Shown here: positions 1 to 14,350 of the stretch, one piece after another
Layout: each line of letters opens with the position of its first letter
Numbering within the stretch: position 1 is the stretch's first letter
Assembly (NCBI GenBank): GCA_963920705.1
Contig: OY987236.1
Coordinates: 8,232,190 to 8,296,189, forward strand
Direction: 5' to 3'
Length of the DNA stretch: 64,000 nt
DNA from: Odiellus spinosus
Lineage: Eukaryota > Arthropoda > Arachnida > Opiliones > Phalangiidae
The notes under the pieces: generated by a model
Database searches by the model: none
Told to the model about the DNA's origin: nothing
Seen by the model: only the letters and a program-made list of their open reading frames with translations
Made by a program: the position numbers and the translations under genes

Positions 1-3000
1 CTACATAAAGAGTCCAAAGTGCAATAATTCATTTGCGCAATTTAACTTTTACACTATATGTAACAAATGCACTGATGTCCAACTCTAGTCGGCAAACACT
101 CTGCAATTCGTTGTACACCAGAGTACACTGATTTCAGCTTCGACAGTGTGCATTAAGCTCGAAGTCTTATGAACTATTCAGTATCTACCCTCTCCGTCTA
201 ACTCTTCCAATACTACATAACCGTAAAATATTTACTGTAAATCCGTAATACTTCTTGCAACAAATTACCGTAAATTTTACTGCAATTTCTTGAGATTGAA
301 TCCAAGAAAGCACTAAGCGGAATTAAAGTATCAGGGAAGGGATTTAGTTCCCAAAGTTTATGGCAACACTTTTCGGAAGAATAAGTAGTTCAAAGTAATT
401 TAACTTTGGATGGATTAGTTTTGTTTTTGTTTTTATTTTTACTTCTTTGGAATAAGAGATGGGAGAGAAAAAGAAATTTCGCATCGGAGTAGCTAGAAGG
501 GGCGGGGGTTTAGCTGGTTTGCAAAGGCTTAGAGTTTAATCTCTTAAATAAGGTACTCTTTCTCAGTGATCGATTGGAAGATGCAGTTTCAAAAAGAGTT
601 CAACTTACAATTCTTGGAGATCCTCTAGATACGAAAACGAATCCGGTGGCAAACTCGAGATAAAGTTCTTACTTAGATCTCTGAAAAGAAAAATTTAAAT
701 ATCTTTTAACTTAAACATATTTAATTTGGGTTAATTAGTAACTGTCACCATTTTGTTTGTGGGACTATATTTTTAGTTTTATCATACTATTAAAACGCTA
801 TGTTCAAAATTTTACACCTTTAGGTTAAAGCGTTCTTTCATACAAAAGGTAGGGCTTTCTGGATTAAGTACTTTTACGAGAAAGACCGCGCGAAAAAAAA
901 ACCTATGACTCATGCCGTAACGTGCGAGAATCAACTGTAGGCTCCCCGAATTTTTATGATTAAAATTTAGGAAATGGCAATAATAAAATATGAATTTTTA
1001 CTGTTGCCGTAATGTTTTGTACGACATTTTGAATAGTTTTTCAACGATATCTCCGAAAATGTTACTCAATTGGAGTTCATGAAACATCCGTGAAAGCCTC
1101 ACTTTAACAGATGTTAACCCTAAAGTTAAGGATTAAATTTATCATAAGCCTAATTTTGATTAAATATAGAAGAATAAAAAAGAAAATTGTTAATATTTAT
1201 AAATTACGTTATATTTAAATGCTTGAAATTAAAATATTAAGTTCTTATATAACCAAAAAAATTATAAAACTGTATTTCATTTAGTTTTGATATTTACACA
1301 AATCCATTGCGACCGCCCACATTAAAGCCTAAATCATCTTTTGACGAATGAATAGCCAAAAATTGCATTGATCAAACAGTTTTCCTATGGGGTTACTTTC
1401 GTTCAAATTATGGTTTATAAAACTACTTTTATTGGGATTATTTACATGGGATAGAACCTTTTATATTAATCCGCCCCAGTTTACTCGGAACACAACTAGA
1501 GATATATGAAGATTACGTAAAATTAATGGGAAATAAATTTGACTTCATACAGTTATACCAACAAATTTTGAATTAAGTTTGTTTTATACAAACTAAATAG
1601 CTCGGTGAAACAAAAATTAAAAATGATAAACCAGTATAAACCAACAAATCAGAAAGTCCATAACGCTTCATCAATTCGGTCAATAGAGGAGGTGGGGAAT
1701 AAAGTGGGCACAGTCTGTTCATCGCAAAGTAATGCTACGAAACCATTGAAGACGGGACGTTATCAGGGGCCCTACTTACGCGATACCGGTTTCCTACCTA
1801 AGTGCCCTAGCCCTATAAAGAGATGCTGAAAAGGAAAACCAATATTTTCTTTCATATTACTTCACGTCCTCAAATTGGAGGACCAATGTCCTCACTGCCC
1901 CAGTCAGGAGTTCTAATGGAGTGCCCTTCCCACTTCGGAGGGCGCCGTTTTGGAACACGAGCACGCTGAAACCTTTTACGTCATCAAGGTAACAAATGCT
2001 CTATATTCGACTCTAAACAATAAAGCTAGCTTGCGGTTTGTTGCAAATATCGTACAATTCAAGCGTGCACCCCTAAACGTTATTCTGAACTCCCTGATGT
2101 TTTAATATCTCTTCCGGAGAACCGTTTTCCATTGATTTTTTTGGTAAGGTCAAAAACGCCCGCGATGCGTCGCTTTTACAGCATTTTCTAAGGACGCTGA
2201 AGAATTTGAATACGAGTATTGAACTTAGAGGGAGATAGTAATACGTTGATTTTTTTTATCCTCCCTTTAAATAAAAATGAGGACTGGAAAAGTGTGGATA
2301 TTCTGGGGAAACGGCAAGCAGGCTTTCAGGAGTGAGCCTGAAATAATTTTTCATTTCTTATCGCTCTGCTCGGGAAGGAAAGATCGTAAAAAAAAAAGAG
2401 TTTTTTGCAAAAGACTGCTGGGGTCCTAGGCAAAGTGGAACGGAGATGCTGAGCAGTGAACGAGGTTCTGAGCAAATTCGGGGGCCAAAAATAAAAAAAA
2501 GGGAATTTATAGCACTCTCTCCGAGCTGTGTGAGGGAAAAACGAACCACGTATACACAAACGTCAATAATCCCACTCTCGATTTTTTTCCCCTCGTGTTT
2601 TTGTTTCTCATATTTTTTTTCTTTGCTTTTGTTTTATGTAAGCCGCTTTTTAGGGCCCTCCTCTTTTGAATGGATGAGTCTGAGATTGGCACGTCTTCCA
2701 GACTATGAGAGAACAGCGAGACAGAGAAATTTCGCATGCTTTTTTTATTATTTTTATCCAATTTTGTCGAATTTAAAATGTTTTTTTTTTACGATCTGAA
2801 TTTAAAAACTTGATTTTAAATGAATCTGTCATCGATTTCTCATGCAAATTTATTTCAAATTTGAGTATTATTTGCTAAAAATATATTAGAAATATACATA
2901 TCCCACAAGTATCTCGATAATATAATTATGAAATAATTAAAGTTGTTTAATTTCAAGAACATTATCGTGGGAGATTAAATTTAATTGCTTAATGCTATAT

Positions 3001-6000
3001 TTACCATTTGTTTTTAACTTTTAAAACATTTTTTAATTCTATTGAGAAAAACGGTAGCACTTTAAATTAATTTTAAATTCAAAATAAACTGACAGATGAA
3101 AAAAATGAATGTTGATGAAATTTTATGGTTATATTTCAACACGTTATTTGTTATTAAGAGGCCCCTCATCTTTTCATAAAGAGGTTTGTTTAAAAAACCA
3201 TGAAAATCAAGAACCAAGAACTAGGTCAATAATAAAACACACATTTTTAAAAACATTTAACTCTTATCCGAATGTTTATAAAATAACACGTGTTAACCAT
3301 CAACGAAAACTAGGGTTAGTCCATTCTTTAGAAGCAATAAAGCGAAAGATACGGATAAAGATAAACTAAATGATGTCATATGGCTTATCTTATTGTTCCC
3401 ACATTTAACTTTATTGTCACTTAAGCTAATGAACAGACTATCATCGGATCTGAACCGACGACAAATAAGTCCTAGGTTTCAATTATTATAATAAATAACC
3501 CGGAAGCTATTCTAATTTTAAAGGGAAAGCAAATTGCAATATATGATTGACACTGAAAGTTGGCTTTCTCGTGAACAGGAATGTACACAGGTTGGAACAT
3601 TTTTACAGGCGCACAGAATAATTACCGGTATTATTTTGCCCCTGCAGGGTTCGTACGAGGGTTTAAGTACTTTCGTAAAAATAACTAAAACAATTACTAA
3701 TTAGTATTAGACAATGTGCGTTTTGGTTGACCAATAAAATACCAGACTTTCGAAATTTTTAAAATCTGACCTTTTACCCCATGTTGGAAATCCCCGATTT
3801 ATCCCTGACCTTTTCCCCATTTTGTTAATCCCCGATTTATCCCTGAACTTTTCCCCCATTTTGAAAATCCCTGATTTATCCCTGACCTTTTGCCCACATT
3901 TTGAAAATCCCTGATTTATCCCTGACCTTTAGTCCCCATTTCGTTTATCCCTGAATTATCCCTGACCTTTTGCCCCCATTTCGTTTATCCCCGATTTATC
4001 CAGGACTTTTTGCTCCTATTTCGGGAATCACTGGACGTTTGCCCAAATTTTGGGAATCCCTGACTTGACACTGGAAGTCTGTCCCCATTTTATAAATCCC
4101 CGACTGATCCCTGAACTTTTGCATTCCCGCCATTATGGAAAAAACCTGACTAATTCAAGCTTATCCAAGCTATCCCATGTTCTGTACTAAATCAGTCCTA
4201 TTTTCTACCTTTTCTACACTTACATAAAGCTACGAAATATCTTTATTTAATTATAAAATAAAAATAAAGAAAAATCTGTTAAAAGACAGACTAATTATGT
4301 AAAATATTTTTTACTAGTATTACATATCTCCTCCCAGGAGAAGTATGTTAGGTTAGCGATTACACCAATTAAATCTAACTCATAATTTATAAACCGTCGT
4401 ATAGCAAATGACATCTGACATGGCCCCTTTAAACGAACAGGCCGGAAATACTAAGCTCGACAAGGCTCTGCGGACATAATCTCTTCGCGGTTTCCCAGGG
4501 ATTTACATATTTGTAAATGAATGTAACTTGTCAGTAACGTGGCGTTAAATCCCCGCGAGAGGGAGAGAAACGCAACGCGTATCTTTTGACCCAAATTTAA
4601 ACTCGGCCAAAACGCAATTTTCTAATCCACGTATTAACAAAAGCAGATATCGTGTTTTAAGTGTTATTTAAATTTTGAATTAGCTTTACGAATATTGTAA
4701 ACGGATCGAAATAGGTTCTTACGATCATCAACGTATGATTATATTATAGAGGAGAGGAGAAAGAGAGAAAGAGGAAGTGAAACGAAAGGATAATTCATTA
4801 AACTTGACCAATTATCGCGGGAATTATTTGCAAATTATTCGCGCGCTAATTACACACGGATGCTGTATAGTAAATTACTAAACTATATATACAAACCGTA
4901 TATCAACTCGAGAATACATAGAACATATTTCATATAATTTGAATCAGCTTAAATATTCAGCATGAATAAAGTTAGACTACCATTTATCAACCTGGTTTGA
5001 TTTAATTGATACAGAGGCGAGCCTATCTTTAAACTTAGTGAAAATTTGGACGAACAATTTGTAAACTACCGGAAGTTGCTTCGGATTAATGCACAATGTT
5101 AACCCTCATACAACTAAAAGTAGTCCAAAGTTCTGTTGAGCTTTAAGAGACCTATTTATAAACTTTAGAGAGAATCTACAACTAATCTCTCTAGAGGAAA
5201 GATGTTTGATATAATTCGAATCAGTTTAAGATTTCATTATACACAATGTTGCGTTATCTTTAATCTCTATTTGTGTTTATGAGATACAGGCAACCACTTG
5301 TTTTATTCCTACGTAGATTAGCATTGTGTATTAATACGCCTAGGCTTTAGCAGTAATGCAAAATATTCTTGAACATTAGAACCTAAAAGACGACACTTCT
5401 CGATTCGGTGTTCATACTCTCTCTAACTTCCAGTCTTTGAAGAGAATAATTTTTTGTTTAAAATAAATATAAAATACTGCGTTGAGGTAATTTTTCATCA
5501 AAACGATTGGACGATTTTAAGTTGAAGAATGTTAGATATAAAACTCCCAAGGTTTTTAAGTTATTATTGTTTAAATTCTAAACATGAAAGTGATTGTAAG
5601 GTTTGAAAAGATGGTTCGGGGTAAAATAAAGAATACTGTATGATGACCTCTCACTCCTCTCTCTTTGGAGTAACCATTTATTTCCAAAATTTCGTTCACT
5701 GGATGCCAGGGGGCCCAAAACTAAAGGGGTTTGTGCTCGTGACACCCCTTCAGATCTAGCCTAGAAGCCTCCAGCTTCATAAAGGGTCAGTGAAATACCG
5801 AAATAACTACTTGTCGAACGGGCGTTGTAATATTTGAGTTAAAATTTAGGCTTAACAAATATTTGTCAATACCAATTAGAACCAAAGGCGGAACTATAAT
5901 TTTTTTCTTTTTCTCTTTTCAGCTAGGAGTCCCCTATTTTGAAATATGAGTCCACCTAAAACCTTTTGTAAATGGAGAAATTTATCCAAGTTGGAATTTT

Positions 6001-9000
6001 TAAGGCCTCTAATAGTAAATATAACAAAAGTAGGCTAAAGCCTGCGTATCCAACCCTGGTTTAAATTAGATTTAGCCATGATTAACATACAAAACAAAAA
6101 TGATTTCACCCTCTCTTTAAATAAAACGAAGAAAAAAAATATGAGATAAAGGATGGGGATTGTAAGAGGAGAGGGTCAGCTATAAAGAGAAAGAGAGATG
6201 TGGAAGGATGAAGGCTCGCGTAACTATGACAACGGAAAGAAACAGGATCCGGAAGCAGACTCCCCCTCGTCTTCTTTCCCTTCACTTTTCACGTTTTCTG
6301 ACGCGTCCTCCATCCGAGAAGGAAGTAGATGGGTAAAAGCTGGCGGGATAAGGAGATCCGCCCCTTACCAATACGACCAAAAATAATGGTGCAAAAAAAA
6401 AAAAAATCAAATTGGCAAGTGTCCAAAATGCGATTGGGTTAGAGTAAGCTATAAAGGCGGTCTCGCCTCTTGTCCATGCTGTCCGAGAGTGAACAATTGT
6501 TGGTGCGAGATGGTGTATACGAGAGAAAAGGATGAAGAAAGAAGTGATTGAAATATTACACCAGCGAACTTTGACCTCAGCCTGGTTTTTATCCCCTTTT
6601 TGAACGAAGAATCTGTCGATGAGCGGCGAACTATAAGTCACGCTTTACTTGGGAGGGTTCTACTTCTTTGTCCAAATAGTTTTTGAAAAACAAATATGCA
6701 AACCTAGCCCTAATTTCATTCAACCACCAAGACGGTTTAAATTAATTATTATTGCCAAATTAAGAAATTTTGGCAAGATTTGCAGAGATTATTTGCAAAA
6801 ACGTAGTACAAACTACGTGGATTGATGAAGTTTGTCAAATTTTGCACATTTGCTTTGCAGAAACAAAATTAACAAACTGGTAGGAATTTGTTAAAATAAT
6901 TTTAGCAAACAATAGGTGGATGAATGAAAGTTGGACAATGAGATTTGGTTTGGGAATTCGGAATTTAAAACTAAGCTAGAAGTGATAGTGTTAATTTAAA
7001 TATTGGGAAAAACATGCCTTTCTATACATTCACCATTCTTGGGTCACAAGAAAATATTGCGTAACTTTCAATTAAAATTCTCCGAATCTGCATTTTTAGC
7101 TTTTTAATGGCTGCGGTATATACCAGAAAAACTAATTACAAATTAAGTCTAATTAGGTTAATCTCTCGAGATTTTTTTAGGGTTCTGTAATTTTAATTAA
7201 GGTTTGGTCATGATGGCGTTGAAAATAAAACTGTGTGAAGTAAAAAGAATATATTTCCATTTGAGGGCGAAATGTCACGCTTAGATAATTGGACGGATGA
7301 AGAAATTCCGACAAATAAAGGTTTCCCCTCCTAACCAAAAAACAAATTTTCTAATTGAATATATTCTAAAAGAAATCGTGACTTTTTGGTTAAGTGAAAG
7401 ATAGAGTTAAACTACGAAATGCTGCGTATGCAAACTTTCAGGGTCGATTAAATTAATGGATTGTTTTCAAGAATGGGTTTGTTTAACTGCCCTTGCAAAT
7501 TCAATTTCAGTCCTTTATTTTTAATTTAATAATTCAAAGAGAAACGTGGTAACCTATTTGTCTAGAAATTCAAATGAATTTTGAGTATCATAATCAGAAA
7601 GAGTGTAAAAAGGGATTAAAATTATATATAAATATGCTATAAATTCTTTTTCAAACCAAAATTTTGAAGAAAAAGACCGAGAGGCTGATCACTTCACGTA
7701 ATCGGCGTACAACCCTGTTGCTTTGTCTGTACTAAAATGATTACGCAACTGAGAACGTATTTAGCATTACCAAAGGCTGTAATTTGTTACGTAATAGCCT
7801 TAAAGATTGTACAGATTTTAGGGAAGTGATTAAGAAAAAAATGAACTGAAATATTTTACATTTTCACTCTCTCCTTAATTACTACTTTCATTGAGAATTT
7901 AATAGGATTAAAAATAATGCTTTTAGCTGAACGATAAAATGAAGCTAAATATTTTCGTTCGAAACCCTCTAAATAGGTATTTTATAGTATATTCCACCCG
8001 GGACTTTTTATCACGTACAAACCTACGTAAGATTACCTCTTTAACGTGGCATAAACTAAAAGAAATTTGTTTTTGGAAATTGTTTTGCAGCAAACGATAT
8101 ATTCGTGTTAGAATCTTGGAAGGAACATTAAAGGGATACTAGACTCTGATAACAAGTTATTTTCATTCGATTTGGACTGTTAAAATATGCATAAAACCCG
8201 TATCAACAATCAACGAAGGGTTCGCGGTATTTTGTAGTTAATTATTAAAGTCGCGAACTTGATTCGCTAAGCCTCAATCCGCCGATAATAAATTTTAAAT
8301 TAAAAACTGCTAATGCCAATGAAATATCGGATAAAAATGGCGCTTAAACCAATTAAACACTAAAATGTGCGATATTTATAACGAAAACATCTTTCGGTTC
8401 TAAGACGAACTCTCATTAACATACGCAATTAGGTAATAAATAAATCGGAAATGTCTTCGAGCCTAATTTAGTAATTATAACTGCGAATTGTTACAAAATT
8501 TTTGTCGTGTTTTGAAAATATTTAAGGCAAAGCGTATTTTAAATCTAAATCGATTTAAAATAATAGGTTTCCTGAGCCTATTAACCCTTTAAATTCCTAT
8601 AGAAAATGGCTTTCATATAAGAAACTAGATCCTTTCCAAGCCTGTTACTTAGTAATAGTATTTTTAAACACGCGATGTATTATGGGGATAAAAACAGTTG
8701 TATTTTTTTCTTTCTTCCCGAGAATGATCCTTTGACGCTTTCGCTCGCGTTTTTTTCCGGAAATGAGCTCGGGCTTCAGCGAGATCCGTTCGGAAATAAT
8801 CTATAGTTTATCCAATGAACGAGAGACAACGGAGTGAAAGGCGGAAAGAAAGAGATACGCTTAATGACGTCATTAGTCTCGTATTTCTTCCATTCTTTCA
8901 CTTCATTGTATCTAAGATAATGGACGAACTATATTGTTGGACACAAAAACCCCGGAGCAAAAAAAAAAAAGCACCCACGCTGCCATTCCATTAATCCAGT

Positions 9001-10605
9001 CCAAGTTAGGCTTGGCCTATTTTATATCGCGACGATATTCGTTTGTTTCTATATTGCAGATTCAAAACGAGATAGGAAAAACTTCAGAAAAAGCTAAGCC
9101 TAAAAAGATCTAAATCGAAATGGATGTTTATTTATAGCCTATTTTGATTTTTAAAGAGAAGTCGAAAGAAAAACAATGTTTAGACAATTTTACAAACTCC
9201 AAATCATCAGGTAGGAGTGGCGTTAATTACGTACAGCATTGAGGAACTTTTGTTAAAGCTTGTTATCGATAGACTAGTCAGTTAAGGGGAAGCCCTGAAT
9301 AAATCCTGCCGGAGTGATCCTATCTTTTCACTATTTAAAGAGGTTTAAAGTTAATTTAAAAATTAAGTATAAAAGTAATTGAAAATCTTACTCGGTGAAG
9401 TTACTTTGAATTGTCTCTAGTTTCATTATCAAGTAAGGAAATAGTTCTGATAGCCGTAAAAGCGAAGAAAAAAGTGTCTAAAGTATGGCCCAGAAAAAAA
9501 AGGGCTTCCCCTTTAAAGGTCTAATCTGCTCAAGACTAAGGCCCTTTAAAATCATCTCCTGTGCAGATAGCCTAGTTAAGGACTACATAACTCAGTAAGA
9601 TAATAATGCATCTGTAAAAGGCAGATTGTACTTTTAAATGTAACCTAGCCATTCAACAAGAATTCAAACTTCTCGTATCATTTTTTAGCCTTCAACTTTC
9701 ATTTTATCTTCTTAAACTATCTTTTCCAAACTAGTTACTTTTCAAAATAAATAACTTGAAAGCTGAGAGGAAACTTCATTTAAACATCATCTTTAAACTG
9801 TCATTTACTATCAGGCAACGCTTATGGTCAAATAGTCTTAAGCCTAAACGTAAAGTTTTCTAACATCAAAAGAATTTGATCAAATAGTCAACTAAGTACC
9901 CTTACAATTCAAACACTTCAAACGATTAAAGTAAACGTTGCGGTGTATGAAAAAAATGTTTTTTTGTTTTTTGTTTTTGACTTTAACGTACATAAGATGC
10001 CAAAAAGCTTTTAACCCAAGACCCGGCGAAGTATCTTTAAGTACCTTCTATATTTCTTCAAACCCAACCGCCGGAACTTAAGCAAGAGTTCATATATGTT
10101 GACGGAATATAAAGAAAAAAAATTCTTTACCAATTTTAACGGATAAAATAAGATTATGGTTTCTTATACACTTGTTCTCAGACAAAAACACTGTTGAAGG
10201 TTTTCCTTTGTCCGTTTACATTGTTAACGCGAGTTTTTTTTTTTACACTGGAGGAAATGGAATCCTTAAAAGAGGCTTCCCACTCTTTACTAGTCAGGGC
10301 CTTATCTAGCCTTAGACAAACATACAATAAGGTCAATAATGAAATAAAAGATTTTGTTTTCTTTTTATATCAGAGAGCCTAACTTTTAATTTTGTTTATG
10401 AGGATTCCCGTATAACGTCAAGAATTTACAGAATATAATTTTCAAACCAAAAAGAGTTTAAGGTTATAGAAAAACATTGCGTTTTCTTCAGATACCAAAA
10501 GTCTATCACTATCAGCAAAGGTCCAGGTAAATGTAGCAGCATATTCTAATTCGAGACACTAGAGGTCGCAGTCGGTGTAAAGAGTGAAATCGAAAGCGCC
10601 ACTCT
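1..10605. other. No gene seen (intergenic or intronic)
   Basis: AT-rich DNA with only short, unconvincing open frames on both strands. It holds the pyrimidine-rich array at 3765-4125, T-rich runs near 2580-2790, and scattered TAAGCCTA/TAGGCTTA words. It may be a distal intron of the LRR gene, but I found no LRR exon. Confidence 0.6.
3765..4125. repeat. Degenerate tandem repeat, about 40-bp period
   Basis: About nine copies of a pyrimidine-rich unit with ATCCCCGATTTATCCCTGAC and CTTTTGCCCCCATTTTG. Spacing is close to 40 bp, with drift toward the right end. Confidence 0.85.
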
Positions 10606-10639
10606 TTGGAGAAATTTCGCAGTTGGGAGGGTAGACAAT

Positions 10640-10859
10640 CAGGGACGGAAATAAATTTTTCTTATTGGACCCGCCTTAAAAATTCAAAAGTTATCGGACA
10701 TTTAACAAAATTACCGGACAATGCTACATTTCTTGTATTGAAAAGTACTTTTTTTTTATCGGACATTTGTCCAGTGACCCCCTCTTAAAAAAAAAGTTAT
10801 CGGACATTTGGAAAATTTATCGGACAATGACCAGTGACTTGTGCTTATTTCCGTCCCTA
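10640..10859. mobile_element. hAT-type MITE
   Basis: A 220-bp element with ends CAGGGACGGAAATAA and TTATTTCCGTCCCTA, flanked by an exact 8-bp duplication TAGACAAT (10632-10639 and 10860-10867). CAGGG ends and 8-bp duplications are typical of hAT elements. The interior holds three or more copies of TTATCGGACATTT in one orientation. Confidence 0.85.
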
Positions 10860-11636
10860 TAGACAATATAGCCAAGCGTGGCCCGCCTAAATTACGTCCT
10901 TCTCTCCCCACTCAAAATATCGAGGAAGAGTCCAAACCACTTGAGTCACACAGGGGTGATGATTTTTTTGGCTATTTGTAAGTGAAAACTGGGCCTTCGC
11001 TGATAGTATGAAGATACGGGGCGTTATTTACTTTTATGGATAGACTTTTGTAATAACTTTTAGGAAATGTGATCACCCTGATTTTAATAAATCCATGGTT
11101 TCATAGATTCTCTTAGTTTTATAACGACTAGAATGATCCATTTTGAAGATGGATGGGAAGCCCGCATCATCGCGCTTCTACGCTTTCGCTATGCATGATG
11201 ATTATTAGGTAAACTTTACCATATCTTACGCTAAAACCCAATAACCTAAACGGGTGGAAAAGCGAGATGATACATCGTTCGAAAAGAAAAATCGAAGACG
11301 ATTCAAAGATATCGTGAGATTGAAAGAATATATACCTAAAGAAGTGACCGGAAAAAAGAGGTCTGTACTAAAACCAACGGTGCAAAAAGATAAATTTATA
11401 TTTTTTTTTACGGTAGCGATAGTTCTTAGGATTCTTTTAGGATAATATATCATAAATATTATCCGGCTGTAAGAAGCTCAAGCCATTTACGGTTAGAATT
11501 TCAGGATCATCTCGTTGTTCAAGGGGAAAAATATTGTTCTGTCAGAATGTCAGTCAAATGGTAACCAGGCTATCCCTATATTCTTTTGTTTTATTTATTT
11601 TTTATAGTCTTCTAACGAGAAAAGCAGAGCCTCTAT

Positions 11637-11661
11637 ATAATATTATATATAATATATAATA
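11637..11661. repeat. TATAATA microsatellite
   Basis: Short run of TATATAATAT words. Confidence 0.7.
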
Positions 11662-14150
11662 AAAGAGATTGGAGCATCTTTCGAGCCTCGTTTATGGCCA
11701 GACATGGTCAATTCCATCGGGAATGGCAGCAAAGACAAAGACTTTCTACATGATAGAGATAACGGAAGGATTGTAGCTTTGTTTGTGTTGCATTTTCGAG
11801 TTGGAATTGGAATTTACGTTACCAACAGAACAGAATTTAAATGAAGGGAAAAAAATTGAAATTTTCTCTTACAATTAACCTCTGAATTAACAATTGTCGC
11901 GTTTAGCCTACTGATTTCAAACTATGCTAAGCCTAACTTAGAGAAACGTTTTTAAACTATAATAAAAGGAGGGATATTCGTTCAATATTGTAAATAGTTT
12001 TGTATGGAAGCTTAGCATTGGTTTAAAGAGTCTATTAGGGAAAAATATTGAAGTAAAAGACCTATATTTGTCAATGGTTTAGTAACTTTCACTCTAATTA
12101 ATATCGTACATTATAAAAAAATACATTATATTAATAATACATTATAATTTATAGATTATTTTTATATATTATTAATATATAAATTAAGTACGTGGTGAAA
12201 ACTCAACAGTTTCTAACTACATCTTTGTTCGCAATTAATACTACAATGTAGCGAAACTTGGAGGGCAGTAATACATAATATTTCATACCACAGGGAATGA
12301 AAATAGTTCAGGAAAGTGTTCGCGAATAGGAAGTAGTGTAAGATGCGCTCATAATATCCTTTCAAGCGGGCGAAGATGAACCGTCTCATTTTTTTGGGAC
12401 AATTTAATAAAGACGGCATAGTCTGTTTAGTCCATCCACTCGATTAGAAGCAATAGAGTGAAAGGTATTAAGAATGAAAAGTTGAAAGAGAGAATGAAGT
12501 TTAACAAGTTAATTTTTTATCAATTAAATATCTTGGCATATTTTTTTAATTTATAATAATAATGAGCTCCAAAAGTAGAATTAATCGAGAACAAACGCAT
12601 CCCACTTACAGGCCTAAATTGAAATTTACAAAATCATCCAATGGGGCTAATTAATTATCGGGGTCGTGTGAGAGTATAGACCCGGAAAAACCTAAATTCC
12701 ACTTGGTCCTACCTACAATATTGGGGGCTGATGACGGTCTTGTGGAGCTAAGTTTACTTGCAGAGTTAATTTGTTTTACTATTGAATTCTGGGACGGAGT
12801 CAATTACAGGGAATAGCGACAAAGTTCCAAAACCAGATTTTTCCTAGAGTTGTTAAACAGAAGATTAATTTTGCACTGTGACTATTAACAATAAAAACCT
12901 TTTGTTATAACAAAAATTGACGTCCATAAACGTCCTCTAACGGCAAAACAGTGCAGACTTAACTAAGGAAACGACGTGCGCGTTTGCTTTATGTATATAA
13001 ACATAGCACAAACGCACTAGGTTCTGTTGGTTACTTTTTCCGGCACTATTTGCCGTGAGAGGACGCTAATGAATGTCAGGTTTAATTATTCATCTTTATT
13101 GATAGGTTTCAATTGTTAATAGCCATTGATTGACAAACTGATGACAAAAAGTTCCCAGAATGAAAATATTCCAACGCAGTTAGCAAAATTAATGTTTCAA
13201 GTTGGCAAAAAAGTAAGATTTCCTTATCCATTTGACACTCATTCGCGTCACCCGATTAAGTTTCACTCGTTTTCAGTATGAGGGAAGTAGAGAAAAATCA
13301 GCCTTCATTCTTCCTTACCCAGTATTTCCCTACTTCTTACTCTTAACTGCAAGTCAGAGGACAGGGCCAAATAACAAGAAAGCTGCTGGGTGAGGATAAA
13401 CAGCAAGCAAAAAACATATCCTGTGTGCGTGTACCAGACAAAATTCTTTAAGTGTATATTTTAGGCATCATCAATCATATTTTACGTTATGGATAGGTAT
13501 ATTTACTAAGAAAAATGTTGATGAAAAACGGTCTATTTTTACTTTTTGTAAAACTCTTTAACGTTGGAATATTAATGATATTTTTTGGGTTTATTGAAAA
13601 ATTGTGTCTTTATAGAATATAGGAATATTTATAAAATATGATCTTTCATGACCTATATGGAATTTCTACTGGTGTTCTTTACGAAATGAACTGTAGTGAC
13701 CTCGATTCAACACAACGCGCAAATACAAACTTTCTTAATTGAAACTACTCTTGAAAATAAATAATTTAACGAAATAAAACTTTCCCACACGACTCCTTTT
13801 CAAGCTTTACAGCGAAATTAAAAAAGGGGTAACTTCATATTTAGCCCAATCCTAGCACTGATGGATTATACGAACCAAATAACAAAAATACAATATGAAA
13901 ACGGTTTCGAAAGCCAAGTCTTTTGACGTTAAACATTAAGAGTATTTACAAGGATCCAAGACCGCGAATAACAGAGAAAAGGAAAACCACATCTTTCAAG
14001 TTAAGAATTAACCATTGCGAAAGGCAGACAACCAAACTTGTTAAGGGTGCACCCGCAAATTGCGTGAGTCATAACATTTAATAAAAATTAGATGATGTTG
14101 TCGTTCTGTGTTTTTCGCGGAAATTCACGGTTAATTATGTAATGATCTCG

Positions 14151-14350
14151 TTAAAGGGAGAATACAACGTAACAATTTTTTTTATGGATTTCTTATCGTT
14201 TAAATAGGTATAATCCAGCTAAGCCTTTTTTCCGAGAAAGTTTTAAATTTATTTCTGGTTTAATATTTCTTCGTAACATGGTGGATGGGATTAATTAAAC
14301 GATAAACAATCGACAGAAAATAATTTGTTAGGTTGCAATCTCCCATTTAA
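14151..14350. mobile_element. TTAA-flanked MITE
   Basis: A 200-bp palindromic element, from TTAAAGGGAGAATACAAC to the inverted GTTGCAATCTCCCATTTAA. The inverted repeats run about 55 bp and include TTATCGTTTAA. TTAA at both ends suggests a piggyBac- or Kolobok-type target. Confidence 0.7.

Noticed and set aside
3440-3475. tRNA-like TCTGAACC box on the minus strand
   Set aside because: The B-box-like GGTTCAGATCC does not fit the consensus, and no A box, anticodon arm or acceptor pairing could be drawn.
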